A stretch of DNA of 64,000 nucleotides, from contig CANRDO010000010.1 of the NCBI GenBank assembly GCA_947629385.1, positions 1 through 64,000 of the forward strand. The letters are read 5' to 3'. Positions 38,758 through 47,886 of this stretch are shown here, in pieces (positions within the stretch are counted from its first letter, which is position 1; each line of letters starts with the position of its first letter). The position numbers were made by a program, and so were the translations under genes. The stretch is from an uncultured Lachnospiraceae bacterium. Its GTDB lineage: Bacteria > Bacillota > Clostridia > Lachnospirales > Lachnospiraceae. The notes below the pieces were generated by a model. That model ran no database searches. It worked only from the letters and a program-made list of their open reading frames with translations, and had not been told where the DNA came from.

Positions 38758-39261
38758 ATGCGAGAGCAGCTGACAGAAAGCGACATTAAGAAGATCGAGG
38801 AAGAGATCGAGTACCGCAAGCTCGTGGTGCGCAAGGAGGCGATCGAGGCGGTCAAGGAGGCGCGGGCGCATGGGGATCTGAGCGAGAACTTTGAGTATCA
38901 TGCGGCGAAGCGGGACAAGAATAAGAACGAAAGTCGCATCCATTATCTGGAGCGTATGATTCGTACTGCGGAGGTGATCTCCGACGATTCGAAAGACGAC
39001 GAGGTCGGGATCAACAACACGGTGGAGGTTTATTTTGAGGAGGACGATGAGACGGAGACATATCGGCTTGTGACGTCGGTGCGAGGTAATTCCATCGATG
39101 GGTTGATCAGCATCGAGTCCCCTCTCGGCAAGGCGATTCTCGGGCATAAGGTCGGCGACCGCGTGTACATTCAGGTCAATGAGCAGTACGGTTATTACGT
39201 GCAGATCAAATCGATCGAGAATACGAACGATGACAGCAACGATAAACTGAGGGGTTTCTGA
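38758..39261 (+). CDS. greA: Transcription elongation factor GreA
   Basis: GreA (167 residues) stimulates cleavage of backtracked RNA by RNA polymerase. The coiled-coil tip with the acidic pair is in GDLSENFEYHAAKRDKNKNE, and the C-terminal FKBP-like domain has ISIESPLGKAILGHKVGDRV. It lies 20 bases after galT, an unusual partner. An AAGGAAGG site precedes it, and the rightmost residues (NTNDDSNDKLRGF) extend past the usual end. Confidence 0.93.
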   Translation: MREQLTESDIKKIEEEIEYRKLVVRKEAIEAVKEARAHGDLSENFEYHAAKRDKNKNESRIHYLERMIRTAEVISDDSKDDEVGINNTVEVYFEEDDETETYRLVTSVRGNSIDGLISIESPLGKAILGHKVGDRVYIQVNEQYGYYVQIKSIENTNDDSNDKLRGF

Positions 39262-39280
39262 TACAATATAAAATTTTATC

Positions 39281-39309
39281 TTTACAATTATGAATATCCA
39301 TTTTATAAT
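39281..39309 (+). promoter_or_regulatory. Promoter of the HicB islet
   Basis: TTTACA (39281-39286) and TATAAT (39304-39309), 17 bases apart, lie in a markedly AT-rich stretch (39262-39360) unlike the surrounding genome. Confidence 0.78.
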
Positions 39310-39367
39310 AGTATCATAAAGTATATAAAAAGCAACTCAAATACAGAAAGGCTCTCATGCTCATTTT

Positions 39368-39466
39368 ATGAATGAAAAAGGCGAATTAATCACGATTAAA
39401 GTTGAGAATCCGTTGAAAAAAGCATATATTATGGACATACTGAGAAGAATCTCGGAAAAGGGGTGA
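39368..39466 (+). CDS. Small ORF of 32 residues before the HicB gene
   Basis: The product reads MNEKGELITIKVENPLKKAY and ends IMDILRRISEKG. It is too short for HicA (normally 55-85 residues) and lacks the HicA double-stranded RNA-binding-fold motif with its catalytic His. It starts inside an ATGA overlap with a four-codon ORF at 39357-39371, which itself follows AGAAAGG, and it ends 4 bases before the HicB start. The codon pattern and close coupling suggest that it is translated. Function unknown. Confidence 0.5.
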   Translation: MNEKGELITIKVENPLKKAYIMDILRRISEKG

Positions 39467-39470
39467 TGTG

Positions 39471-39821
39471 ATGTCTCAGAGTAAAGAATATTATATGGGG
39501 CTGCCTTATAATCGCCTGATTCAGGAAATGCACGACGAGAGCGGGCATTATTTTTATGGACGGATATTAGAGTTGGACGGATGTCAGAGTACCGCGGATA
39601 CGCTTGAAGAGCTGAATGAGAGCCTTAATGAGGCAATGGAAGGCTATGTTGAGATAAAACTGGAAAAGGGTCTGCCGATTCCGGAGCCATTTGTGGAGGA
39701 AAAGACGAGCGGAAAATTTCTTGTTCGGATTCCAAAATCTTTGCACAGACGTCTGGCAATCGAGGCTGAGCGGGAAGGTGTGTCGCTGAATCAATACGCA
39801 CTTTATAAATTATCCCGATGA
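39471..39821 (+). CDS. HicB family antitoxin-like protein
   Basis: This protein of about 116 residues has the HicB layout: an N-terminal RNase H-like half (YFYGRILELDGCQSTADTLE, then EELNESLNEAMEGYVEIKLE) that normally caps the HicA toxin, and a C-terminal ribbon-helix-helix (SGKFLVRIPKSLHRRLAIEA) for DNA binding. Start at ATG 39471 or the adjacent GTG 39468; the GGGG site at 39459-39463 serves both. No HicA gene lies on either side, so it is an orphan or has a non-standard partner in the 32-residue ORF. Its AT-rich composition suggests acquisition. Confidence 0.85.
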   Translation: MSQSKEYYMGLPYNRLIQEMHDESGHYFYGRILELDGCQSTADTLEELNESLNEAMEGYVEIKLEKGLPIPEPFVEEKTSGKFLVRIPKSLHRRLAIEAEREGVSLNQYALYKLSR

Positions 39822-39869
39822 TTTACATTTTGGCAATCTAGGGTAAAGGGTAGAAAGAAGGCAGGACAG

Positions 39870-41264
39870 ATGGAACAGCCTGACAGAAATGCACAGGCGC
39901 AGGCGCGGACACAGACGGATCAGCTCGGCACGGAGCCGGTCGGGCGTCTGCTGTTTCGGCTTGCCGCGCCGGCAATCGCGGCGCAGCTCATTAATCTTTT
40001 ATACAATCTGGTGGATCGAATCTACATCGGCCACATCGCGGGGGTCGGGCAGATGGCGCTGACGGGCGTCGGCGTCTGCGTGCCGCTGATCACGCTGATC
40101 TCCGCGTTTGCGAGCCTGGTCGGCATGGGCAGCGCGCCGCGGGCTTCGATCTTTCTGGGAAAGGGAGACAAGGATAGGGCGGAGCAGACGCTCGGTAATT
40201 CCGTCACGCTGCTGACGCTGATCGCAGTGGTGCTGACGGCTGTCTTCCTGCTGTTTTCGCGGAATATGCTGCTGATGTTCGGCGCGAGCGAGAACACGAT
40301 CGGCTATGCGGTGGACTACATGCGGATCTACAGCCTCGGCACGCTCTTCGTACAGTTTACACTGGGGCTGAATATGTTCATCACAGCGCAAGGCTTTGCG
40401 AAGACCAGCATGTTGACGGTGATGATCGGAGCGATCTGCAACATCATTCTGGATCCAATTTTTATTTTCGTGCTGAAGCTTGGCGTGTCGGGCGCGGCGC
40501 TCGCCACGATCCTCTCGCAAGGTGTGTCGATGGTCTGGATCCTGCGTTTTCTGACCGGGTCGAAGACGGTGCTGCGCATCCGAAAGGCAAACCTGAAGCT
40601 CTCCGCAGAGATCATCCTGCCGGCGGTGGCGCTCGGGCTCTCGCCGTTCATCATGATGTCAACGGAGAGCCTGCTGTCGATCTGCTTCAATTCATCCCTG
40701 TTGAAGTATGGCGGCGATATCGCGGTGACGACGATGACGATCGCCTCGAGCGTGATGCAGTTCTCGCTGATGCCATTGCAGGGTCTGACGCAGGGTTCCC
40801 AGCCGATCGTCAGCTATAATTTCGGCGCGCGCAATATGCTTCGGGTGAAGCAGGCGTTTCGCATTCTGCTTACGGCCAGTCTGTGCTATTCGATGACGTT
40901 GTGGGCGCTCGCGATGTTTGCGCCGCAGATGTTTATTCACATGTTCAACAGTGATCCGGAGCTCATCGAATTCGCGGTTCCGTGCCTGCGGATCTATATG
41001 CTGATGACAGGAATTTTCGGAATTCAGATTGCGTGTCAGCAGACCTTCATCGCGCTCGGCAACGCGAAGAATTCGCTGTTTCTGGCGCTGCTGCGCAAGA
41101 TCATCCTGCTGATTCCGCTGATCTACCTCATGCCGGCGATCTTCCCGGCGGATAAGACGCGCGCGGTCTTCACGGCGGAGCCGGTCGCGGATTTCCTTGC
41201 GGTGATGACGACAGCGTGCATGTTTGCGTCGTATTTCCGGAAGATTATGCGGACGTCCGGGTAG
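39870..41264 (+). CDS. MATE family efflux transporter
   Basis: This 464-residue membrane protein has about 12 hydrophobic helices in two MatE repeats (about 20-225 and 245-455) and would export drugs or metabolites against a Na+ or H+ gradient. LFRLAAPAIAAQLINLLYNL and VDRIYIGHIAGVGQMALTGV are the N-terminal signature, and GLTQGSQPIVSYNFGARNM is the second-repeat counterpart. Its last three codons and the TAG stop are part of the 34-base repeat at 41254-41287, so the natural C-terminus may have been replaced. Substrate unknown. Confidence 0.93.
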   Translation: MEQPDRNAQAQARTQTDQLGTEPVGRLLFRLAAPAIAAQLINLLYNLVDRIYIGHIAGVGQMALTGVGVCVPLITLISAFASLVGMGSAPRASIFLGKGDKDRAEQTLGNSVTLLTLIAVVLTAVFLLFSRNMLLMFGASENTIGYAVDYMRIYSLGTLFVQFTLGLNMFITAQGFAKTSMLTVMIGAICNIILDPIFIFVLKLGVSGAALATILSQGVSMVWILRFLTGSKTVLRIRKANLKLSAEIILPAVALGLSPFIMMSTESLLSICFNSSLLKYGGDIAVTTMTIASSVMQFSLMPLQGLTQGSQPIVSYNFGARNMLRVKQAFRILLTASLCYSMTLWALAMFAPQMFIHMFNSDPELIEFAVPCLRIYMLMTGIFGIQIACQQTFIALGNAKNSLFLALLRKIILLIPLIYLMPAIFPADKTRAVFTAEPVADFLAVMTTACMFASYFRKIMRTSG

Positions 41265-41287
41265 CCAATATGTGAATTGAGCACGAA
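41254..41287. repeat. Solo end of the palindromic repeat element
   Basis: These 34 bases match the reverse complement of 5858-5891 at 32 positions (it starts CGTCCGGGTAGCCAATATGT). The copy contains the stop codon of the MATE gene and ends 22 bases before the uvrC start. The copy at 5858 likewise ends 16 bases before a gene start in the same relative orientation. See findings. Confidence 0.8.
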
Positions 41288-41309
41288 TTGAGGAAGGGAG
41301 GCGATCACT

Positions 41310-43235
41310 TTGCAGGAGCAGACAGAGCAGCAGAAGTCTGTCTTCAATATCGAGGAAGAGCTGAAGAAGCTCCCCGGGCGGCCAGGCGTGTACATCATGC
41401 ACGACGAGCGGGACGACATCATCTACGTCGGCAAGGCGATCAGCCTCAAAAACCGGGTTCGCCAGTATTTTCAGAGCAGCCGGAACAAGGGTGTCAAGAT
41501 CGAGCAGATGGTGGAGCGGATCCGCCGCTTTGAATATATCGTGACGGACTCGGAGCTTGAGGCGCTCGTGCTCGAATGCAATCTGATCAAGGAACATCGC
41601 CCGAAGTACAACACAATGCTCAAGGACGACAAGAGCTATCCATTCATCAAGGTGACGCTCGGAGAGGAGTATCCGCGTGTGCTGTTCTCGCGCACGATGA
41701 AGAAGGACAAGTCACGGTATTTCGGACCGTTTACGAGCGCGGGCGCGGTCAAGGACACGATCGAACTCATCCGCAGACTGTACAAGCTGCGCAGCTGCAA
41801 CCGCAGCCTTCCGCGCGACATTGGAAAGGAGCGGCCCTGCCTGTACCATCACATCGGACAATGTGACGCGCCCTGCCAGGGGAAGATCTCGCAGGAGGAG
41901 TATCGCCGATCGATTGACGGAGCTCTGGACTTCCTGAACGGGAACTACGCGCCGATCCTGAAGATGCTCACGGAGAAGATGAACGAGGCGGCGGAGGGCA
42001 TGGAATTCGAGAGCGCGGCGGAGTACCGGGATCTGATAAACAGCGTCCGTCAGGTCGCGCAGCGGCAGAAGATCACGCAGGGCGACGGGGAGGACAAAGA
42101 TGTGCTCGCGATGGCCGTAGACGGCGGAGACGCCGTGATGCAGGTTTTTTTCATCCGTGGCGGCAAGATGATCGGCAGAGAGCATTTCTACCTGCGCGTG
42201 GCTCCGCACGACACGCGCCCGACGATCCTGAGCAGTTTTATCAAACAATATTATGCCGGGACGCCGTTTGTGCCGCGCGAGCTTATGATCGAGACAGAGA
42301 TCGAGGATCACGAGGTTGTGGAGGCCTGGCTTTCCGGGAAGCGCGGACAGCGCGTGTACTTGCGCGTGCCGAAGAAGGGAACGAAGGAGAAGCTCGTCGA
42401 GATGGCGCAGGAGAACGCCGCGATCGTGCTGCGGCAGGACAGAGAGCGGATCAAGCGCGAGGAGGGCCGGACGATCGGCGCGGTGCACGAGATCGAGCAG
42501 CTGCTCGGGATCGAGCGCGCGATGCGCATGGAGGCGTATGATATCTCCAACACCAACGGCTTTGAGTCGGTCGGCTCGATGATCGTCTACGAGCGTGGCA
42601 AGCCGAAGCGCAGCGATTATCGAAAGTTCAAGATCCGGTCGGTGCAGGGGCCGGACGACTACGCGAGCATGGAGGAGGTGCTGACGAGGCGTTTCCGGCA
42701 TGGCTTGGACGAGCAGAAGGAGCTTGCCCAAAAAGGCATGGGAAACGAGATGGGGAGCTTCAGCCGCTTCCCGGATCTGATCCTGATGGACGGCGGCAGG
42801 GGGCAGGTGAACGTTGCGCTTCGGGTGCTGGATGCGCTCGGGATCCGCATTCCGGTCTGTGGCATGGTGAAGGACGATTTTCACCGGACGCGGGGAATCT
42901 ATTTTGAGAACGTGGAGCTCCCGATCGACACGCACTCGGAGGCGTTCCGTCTCGTGACGCGCATCCAGGACGAGGCGCACCGCTTTGCAATCGAGTACCA
43001 CAGGAGCCTGCGCAGCAAGGGGCAGGTGCGCTCGATCCTCGACGATATCGAGGGGATCGGTCCGGCGCGCAGGAAGGCGCTGATGCGCACCTTTAAGTCG
43101 GTTGAGGCGGTGCGCGACGCGACGCTGGAGGAGCTTGCGAACGCGCCCTCCATGAACGCACGCAGCGCGCAGCAGGTGTATGATTTCTTCCATTTTCAGG
43201 GAGATCAGGCGCAGCCGCTTGTGACGGAGGAGTGA
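41310..43235 (+). CDS. uvrC: Excinuclease ABC subunit C
   Basis: UvrC (641 residues) makes both incisions in nucleotide excision repair. The GIY-YIG nuclease domain is at the N-terminus ([20 protein letters not shown]), the UVR motif for UvrB binding is near 200-240 ([20 protein letters not shown]), the RNase H-like second nuclease is in the C-terminal half ([34 protein letters not shown]), and a helix-hairpin-helix domain ends it. It uses a TTG start with AGGGAGG at 41295-41301. uvrC-hprK is a common Firmicutes order. Confidence 0.97.
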   Translation: MQEQTEQQKSVFNIEEELKKLPGRPGVYIMHDERDDIIYVGKAISLKNRVRQYFQSSRNKGVKIEQMVERIRRFEYIVTDSELEALVLECNLIKEHRPKYNTMLKDDKSYPFIKVTLGEEYPRVLFSRTMKKDKSRYFGPFTSAGAVKDTIELIRRLYKLRSCNRSLPRDIGKERPCLYHHIGQCDAPCQGKISQEEYRRSIDGALDFLNGNYAPILKMLTEKMNEAAEGMEFESAAEYRDLINSVRQVAQRQKITQGDGEDKDVLAMAVDGGDAVMQVFFIRGGKMIGREHFYLRVAPHDTRPTILSSFIKQYYAGTPFVPRELMIETEIEDHEVVEAWLSGKRGQRVYLRVPKKGTKEKLVEMAQENAAIVLRQDRERIKREEGRTIGAVHEIEQLLGIERAMRMEAYDISNTNGFESVGSMIVYERGKPKRSDYRKFKIRSVQGPDDYASMEEVLTRRFRHGLDEQKELAQKGMGNEMGSFSRFPDLILMDGGRGQVNVALRVLDALGIRIPVCGMVKDDFHRTRGIYFENVELPIDTHSEAFRLVTRIQDEAHRFAIEYHRSLRSKGQVRSILDDIEGIGPARRKALMRTFKSVEAVRDATLEELANAPSMNARSAQQVYDFFHFQGDQAQPLVTEE

Positions 43236-43292
43236 AAAACAGGAATTGTCAGAAAAATATGCAAAAAATTGCCCAATACCGAATACATCTAC

Positions 43293-43321
43293 TTGACGGG
43301 AAAACAGTGCAGGATTAAAAT
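43293..43321 (+). promoter_or_regulatory. hprK promoter
   Basis: TTGACG (43293-43298) and TAAAAT (43316-43321) are 17 bases apart, 27 bases before the hprK start. The upstream part of the gap (43236-43290) is AT-rich without other features. Confidence 0.72.
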
Positions 43322-43348
43322 AGGGAAGGAAAAAGGGAGGATGAGAGG

Positions 43349-44290
43349 ATGGCAGGCAGCGTAACGATTGAGAAGCTGGCCGAGCAGATGAAGCTGGTCA
43401 ACGCGATCCCCGAGATCGATATGAAGGGAAAGCGGGTCGTGACATCAGAGATCAATCGTCCGGCTTTGCAGCTTACCGGATTTTTCGAGCACTTTTATTC
43501 AGAGCGCGTGCAGATCATCGGATATGTGGAGTACACCTATCTGGCGCATCTGTCGAAGGAGGAGAAGGTTCCGATCTACGAGAAATTTCTGTCCTACCAT
43601 GTGCCGTGCATCATCTATACGACGATGATCGAGCCGGATGAGGATATGCTCCGTCTGGCGAAGCTGTACGAGGTGCCGATCTTCACGACAAAAAAGACGA
43701 CCTCGGATTTCATGGCGGAGATCATCCGCTGGCTGAATGTCGAGCTTGCCCCGTGCATTTCTATCCACGGCGTGCTCGTGGACGTGTACGGCGAGGGCGT
43801 GCTGATCATGGGCGAGAGCGGCATCGGCAAGAGCGAGGCGGCTCTGGAGCTGATCAAGCGCGGGCACCGTCTGGTCTCGGACGATGTGGTGGAGATCCGC
43901 CGGGTCAGCGATGTGACGCTGGTCGGGAGCGCTCCGGACATCACGCGCCATTTCATCGAGCTGCGCGGCATCGGTATCATCGACGTCAAGACGCTGTTCG
44001 GCGTGGAGAGTGTCAAGAACACACAGTCCATCGACCTGGTGATCAAGCTCGAGGAGTGGGACAGGGACAAGCAGTACGACCGCATGGGGCTGGAGGAGGA
44101 GTACACGGAGTTCCTCGGCAACCGCGTCGTCTGTCACTCGATCCCGATCCGTCCGGGCCGGAATCTGGCGGTCATCGTCGAGACGGCTGCGGTCAACCAC
44201 AGGCAGAAGAAGATGGGCTACAATGCGGCGAGAGAATTTTACAACCGGGTACAGAGCAGATGGATGCTCAAAAAAGAGGGTCAGGAGTAA
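43349..44290 (+). CDS. hprK: HPr kinase/phosphorylase
   Basis: HprK (313 residues) phosphorylates and dephosphorylates HPr at Ser46, the sensor step of carbon catabolite repression in Firmicutes. The Walker A loop is GESGIGKS at 155-162, His140 and the Asp pair 178-179 are the catalytic positions, and the family signature is LRGIGIIDVKTLFG. GGGAGG precedes the ATG. It is followed after 6 bases by a glucokinase, so the regulator and a sugar kinase are made together. Confidence 0.97.
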   Translation: MAGSVTIEKLAEQMKLVNAIPEIDMKGKRVVTSEINRPALQLTGFFEHFYSERVQIIGYVEYTYLAHLSKEEKVPIYEKFLSYHVPCIIYTTMIEPDEDMLRLAKLYEVPIFTTKKTTSDFMAEIIRWLNVELAPCISIHGVLVDVYGEGVLIMGESGIGKSEAALELIKRGHRLVSDDVVEIRRVSDVTLVGSAPDITRHFIELRGIGIIDVKTLFGVESVKNTQSIDLVIKLEEWDRDKQYDRMGLEEEYTEFLGNRVVCHSIPIRPGRNLAVIVETAAVNHRQKKMGYNAAREFYNRVQSRWMLKKEGQE

Positions 44291-44296
44291 AAAAAG

Positions 44297-45229
44297 ATGA
44301 AAAAGTACAGTTTTGGAATCGACGTGGGAGGAACCACGGTAAAATGCGGGCTGTTCACCGTAGAGGGCGAGCTGCTTGAAAAGTGGGAGATCAAGACGAG
44401 GCTCGAAGACAACGGCGGCAACATTCTCTCGGATATCGCGGCGGCGATCAATCAAAAGATTCTGGAGAAACAGCTGGACAAGGACGATATCGCCGGCGTC
44501 GGGATCGGTATCCCGGGACCGGTTGATGAGAACGGAGAGGTTCCGTTCGCGGTGAATCTTCACTGGGGACATGTATACATAGAGAAGGATCTCTCAGAGC
44601 TGACCGGGCTTCCCGTGAAGGCGGCGAACGACGCGAACGTGGCGGCGCTCGGAGAGCTCTGGCAGGGCGGAGGCTCCGGGTATCACAGCATGATCCTGGT
44701 GACGCTCGGCACCGGGGTCGGAGGCGGCATCATCATCAATGACAAGATCGTCGCCGGCTCGCACGGGGCAGGAGGAGAGATCGGACACGCGCACGTGGAT
44801 GACACGATCGAGGAAAGCTGCAACTGCGGCAATCACGGCTGTCTGGAGCAGGTCGCCTCGGCGACCGGGATCGTGCGGCTGGCGCGAGAGGCGCTTGCAG
44901 GCACGGACGCTCCCTCGAAGATGCGGATAGACGATCTTACTGCGAAGGATGTCTGGGATGCCGTGAAGGAGGGCGACGCGCTCGCGATCCAGGTGGCGGA
45001 GCGTTTCGGGAATTATCTCGGGAAGACGCTGGCGGTGCTCTCGACGGTGACGGATCCTCAGATCATCGTCATCGGAGGCGGGGTCTCAAAGGCAGGTCAG
45101 GTGTTGCTTGACTACGTGACCGAACCGTTTCAGAAATATGCGTTTCCGGCCATCAGGGGCACGGAGTTTTCGCTGGCGACGCTGGGGAATGACGCAGGTA
45201 TTTACGGGGCAGCAAGGATGGTACTATAG
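44297..45229 (+). CDS. glcK: ROK family glucokinase
   Basis: This 310-residue ROK kinase phosphorylates glucose to glucose-6-phosphate. It has the ATP site GIDVGGTTVKCGLF, the sugar site around GIPGPVD and NDANVAALGELWQGGGSGY, the ROK zinc site in GEIGHAHVDD and CNCGNHGCLEQ, and TLGTGVGGGIIIN. The zinc-binding Cys/His pattern is complete. It is coupled to hprK and closed by a terminator. Confidence 0.93.
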   Translation: MKKYSFGIDVGGTTVKCGLFTVEGELLEKWEIKTRLEDNGGNILSDIAAAINQKILEKQLDKDDIAGVGIGIPGPVDENGEVPFAVNLHWGHVYIEKDLSELTGLPVKAANDANVAALGELWQGGGSGYHSMILVTLGTGVGGGIIINDKIVAGSHGAGGEIGHAHVDDTIEESCNCGNHGCLEQVASATGIVRLAREALAGTDAPSKMRIDDLTAKDVWDAVKEGDALAIQVAERFGNYLGKTLAVLSTVTDPQIIVIGGGVSKAGQVLLDYVTEPFQKYAFPAIRGTEFSLATLGNDAGIYGAARMVL

Positions 45230-45239
45230 AAGCATACTT

Positions 45240-45288
45240 ACGGGGTTCTGCAGCGGCCGGACAGGCAGGTGCCAGAATCCCGTTTGTT
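45240..45288 (+). terminator. Terminator after the glucokinase gene
   Basis: ACGGGGTTCTG (45240-45250) pairs with CAGAATCCCGT (45273-45283) with one G-U pair, and TTGTTA follows. The rest of the 45230-45408 gap shows no strong promoter. Confidence 0.7.
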
Positions 45289-45408
45289 ACATGGCAAGGT
45301 TATGACAGATTTAGGACCACACGGTGCCGCAAGGACGCCGCGACAGCGATTCTGCCATTGACAGCACAGGGAAGGAACAGGAAAGGAGTTCCGGGACAGG
45401 AGGAGAAT

Positions 45409-46122
45409 ATGCAGAACAGTTATGTAGCGCTTGATCTTGAGACGACAGGCCTTCGCCCGAAGTATGACCGGATCCTCGAGATCGGAGCGGTGCGGGTAGT
45501 GGATGGAGTCGAGACGGAGACATACGAGACCTTTGTCGACAGCGGCATTCCGATCCCCGAATCCATCACGGAGCTGACAGGGATCACACAGGAGATGGTG
45601 ACGGGCGGTCCGGGGCTCAGGGAAGCAATTGACGGATTTTTGGAGTTCGCTGGCTCGGATGTGCTTCTCGGGCACAATCTTTTGTTTGACTACAGTTTTA
45701 TGAAGCGGAATGTCATAAATCAGGGAGGAGAATTTGAGCGGAGAGGACTGGACACGCTGGCGATCGCGCGGGTCTGCCTTCCGAAGGAGCAGGGGCGGGC
45801 GCTGGACAAGCTTGCCGTATATTTCGGGATTGAGCAGCGTCATCACCACAGGGCGCTCGACGACGCTCTGACGGCTTCCAGGATCTACGGAAAACTGAAG
45901 GAGAGGTACGCGCAGGAGAGACCGTCTCTGTTTGAGCCTGTTCCGCTGCAGTTCAGGATAAAAAAAGAAGGGCCGATCACAAATTCACAAAAAGTATACT
46001 TGCGGGATTTGTTAAAATATCATAGAATAGAAAATAACGTCAAAATAGATGAGCTCACCAAGAGCGAGGCGTCCAGGATGATAGACGCGATATTACTACG
46101 ATACGGAAGAATTACGAGGTGA
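45409..46122 (+). CDS. DnaQ-like 3'-5' exonuclease
   Basis: This 237-residue protein is a DEDDh exonuclease like the epsilon subunit of DNA polymerase III. ExoI is ALDLETTGLRP (Asp9, Glu11), ExoII is GHNLLFDYSFM, and ExoIII is HHHRALDDALTA (His and Asp). A C-terminal tail (about 180-237, QKVYLRDLLKYHRIE and on) lies beyond the nuclease fold. It is free-standing, so it may act in repair or in proofreading with PolC-independent enzymes. The start at 45409 follows ACAGGAGGAG. Confidence 0.9.
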   Translation: MQNSYVALDLETTGLRPKYDRILEIGAVRVVDGVETETYETFVDSGIPIPESITELTGITQEMVTGGPGLREAIDGFLEFAGSDVLLGHNLLFDYSFMKRNVINQGGEFERRGLDTLAIARVCLPKEQGRALDKLAVYFGIEQRHHHRALDDALTASRIYGKLKERYAQERPSLFEPVPLQFRIKKEGPITNSQKVYLRDLLKYHRIENNVKIDELTKSEASRMIDAILLRYGRITR

Positions 46123-46127
46123 TTGTT

Positions 46128-46244
46128 ATGATGAACTGGAATAATTCCAAGATGCAGAAAAAGATTGCGGCTGCGATCGTGATCATTATCGTGCTGGCTA
46201 TGGTGATCGGGACGATCGTGCCGGCCGTGTCTGCTTTGGGTTAA
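46128..46244 (+). CDS. Small single-span membrane peptide
   Basis: A 38-residue ORF (MMNWNNSKMQKK, then a hydrophobic span of about 20 residues, ending VPAVSALG) starts 5 bases after the exonuclease stop with GAGGTGA before it. It has a polar, basic start and one hydrophobic helix, the shape of small membrane proteins conserved in Lachnospiraceae upstream of VanW genes. No function can be stated. Confidence 0.6.
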   Translation: MMNWNNSKMQKKIAAAIVIIIVLAMVIGTIVPAVSALG

Positions 46245-46314
46245 CAAAAAAGCCGGGAGCGCCGCCGGACGAGGAGGGAGCGGCAGCGCGCAAAATTTAA
46301 CTGAGGGGAAGCAT

Positions 46315-47886
46315 ATGCGAAAAAAATTTTTATCAGGGGTATGGGCGGCATTTGTGCTAAGTGCCGGCTGCTTTTTTCTGTCAAGCGCGGCCGAACAGCC
46401 GGATGTGATCAGCAGCGGCGTGTACATCGGAGAACAGGATGTCGGCGGTATGACGGTCGAGGAGGCAGAGAACTATGTGAAGGGAGAGGTCAAAGCGCTT
46501 CAGGATTCCGTTATCACTCTTCAGATGGGTGACGATCAGGTGTCCGCGACATGGAAGGAGCTTGGCCTGAAGTGGAAAAATACGGATCTGGTAGATGAAG
46601 TGAGCCAGATCGGGACCACGGGAAATATCGTGCGCCGTTACAAGGAGCAGAAGGATCTCCAGAACCAGAGCTCCCGCTATGAGATCGAGTACACGCTGGA
46701 TGATGCGGCCGAGCAGGCGTTTGTGGATTCCTGCAGACAGTTCAATTCCGAGCCGGTGGAAGGCACGGCTTACATGGGAGACGACGGCATGCTTCATGTA
46801 GAGGGAGGCACGGACGGGCTCACGCTGGATGCCGACGCGACGCTGGCGACGCTGAAACAGCATCTGGAATCCCGCGAGGCGGGAGACGTCGTGCTTGACG
46901 CGACGGTAGAGCGCGTTTCGCCGGTCGTGACGGCAGAGATGCTGAGTCAGATGACGGATGTGCTCGGCTCGGCGACTACGGACTATTCGGCCTCGGCCGC
47001 TGGACGCGCCCAGAATGTACAGAACGGGACGTCCAAGATCAACGGCACGCTTCTGCTTCCGGGAGAGACCTTTTCCGTGACGGACGCGGTAGCCCCTTTC
47101 ACGGCTGAGAACGGCTATGAGCTTGCCCCGTCCTACGAGAGCGGGCAGGTTGTGGATTCTTACGGCGGCGGCATCTGCCAGGTGTCGACGACGCTGTACA
47201 ACGCGGTGCTGAAGTCAGAGCTTCAGGTGGACGCGCGCTCGAACCATACGATGCTTGTCAATTATGTGGAGCCGTCAAAGGACGCTGCGATCGCGGAGGG
47301 ACTCATGGATTTTGTGTTCACGAATTCTCTCGAATACCCGATCTTTATTGCCGGATCCGCATATTATGGAACATTGAATTTTACGATTTTTGGCGTGGAG
47401 ACACGGCCGTCCAACCGTTCCATCGAATTTATCAGCGAGACGACCTCGCAGACAGACCCGGCCACCAATATCAAGCTGGTGGCGAAGACGGATCAGAAGG
47501 TCGGCTATCTGTTCCAGGCGCAGAGCCCGCATCAGGGGCTGACGGCCGTTCTCTGGAAGAACATTTACGTCGACGGAGTCCTGACAGATACGATACAGGT
47601 GAACAGCAGCAATTACCTGGCGTCTCCGGCGATCTATGAGGTCGGCGTCATGACGGACAATCAGGCGCTGTCGTCGGCGATCTACACGGCGATCGGACAG
47701 AACAATCTGCAGCAGGTGCAGACGCTCATCGCGAACGGGCTTCAGACGGAGACGCAGGCGACGGAGGCTACAGAGGCGCCGGTTCAGGTTGATCAGCCGC
47801 AGACCGACCCGCCGCAGACCGATCCGCCTCAGGAGACAGTACCGGACGCCGGGCTGGCTGCCGTTGACGAAGGCACCGCTGAATGA
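46315..47886 (+). CDS. VanW family protein with peptidoglycan-binding-like domain
   Basis: This 523-residue cell-envelope protein has an N-terminal membrane or signal segment (about 5-25), a PG_binding_4-type region (about 35-205, beginning with SGVYIGEQDVGGMTVEEAEN) and a VanW domain (about 225-370) with SYGGGICQVSTTLYNA (GGGIC at 284-288). A beta domain and a Pro/Thr/Gln-rich tail (QPQTDPPQTDPPQE) follow. VanW proteins are linked to glycopeptide clusters by name only; here there are no van genes, so a general wall role is inferred. Its stop overlaps the next start. Confidence 0.9.
   Translation: MRKKFLSGVWAAFVLSAGCFFLSSAAEQPDVISSGVYIGEQDVGGMTVEEAENYVKGEVKALQDSVITLQMGDDQVSATWKELGLKWKNTDLVDEVSQIGTTGNIVRRYKEQKDLQNQSSRYEIEYTLDDAAEQAFVDSCRQFNSEPVEGTAYMGDDGMLHVEGGTDGLTLDADATLATLKQHLESREAGDVVLDATVERVSPVVTAEMLSQMTDVLGSATTDYSASAAGRAQNVQNGTSKINGTLLLPGETFSVTDAVAPFTAENGYELAPSYESGQVVDSYGGGICQVSTTLYNAVLKSELQVDARSNHTMLVNYVEPSKDAAIAEGLMDFVFTNSLEYPIFIAGSAYYGTLNFTIFGVETRPSNRSIEFISETTSQTDPATNIKLVAKTDQKVGYLFQAQSPHQGLTAVLWKNIYVDGVLTDTIQVNSSNYLASPAIYEVGVMTDNQALSSAIYTAIGQNNLQQVQTLIANGLQTETQATEATEAPVQVDQPQTDPPQTDPPQETVPDAGLAAVDEGTAE

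Noticed and set aside
41712-43193. A 493-codon open frame on the minus strand across uvrC
   Set aside because: It is a codon-bias shadow of uvrC with no start site or domain.
46315-47886. Vancomycin resistance cluster suggested by the VanW domain
   Set aside because: No vanR/S/H/A/X-type genes are present, and VanW-domain proteins are widespread in Clostridia without resistance.
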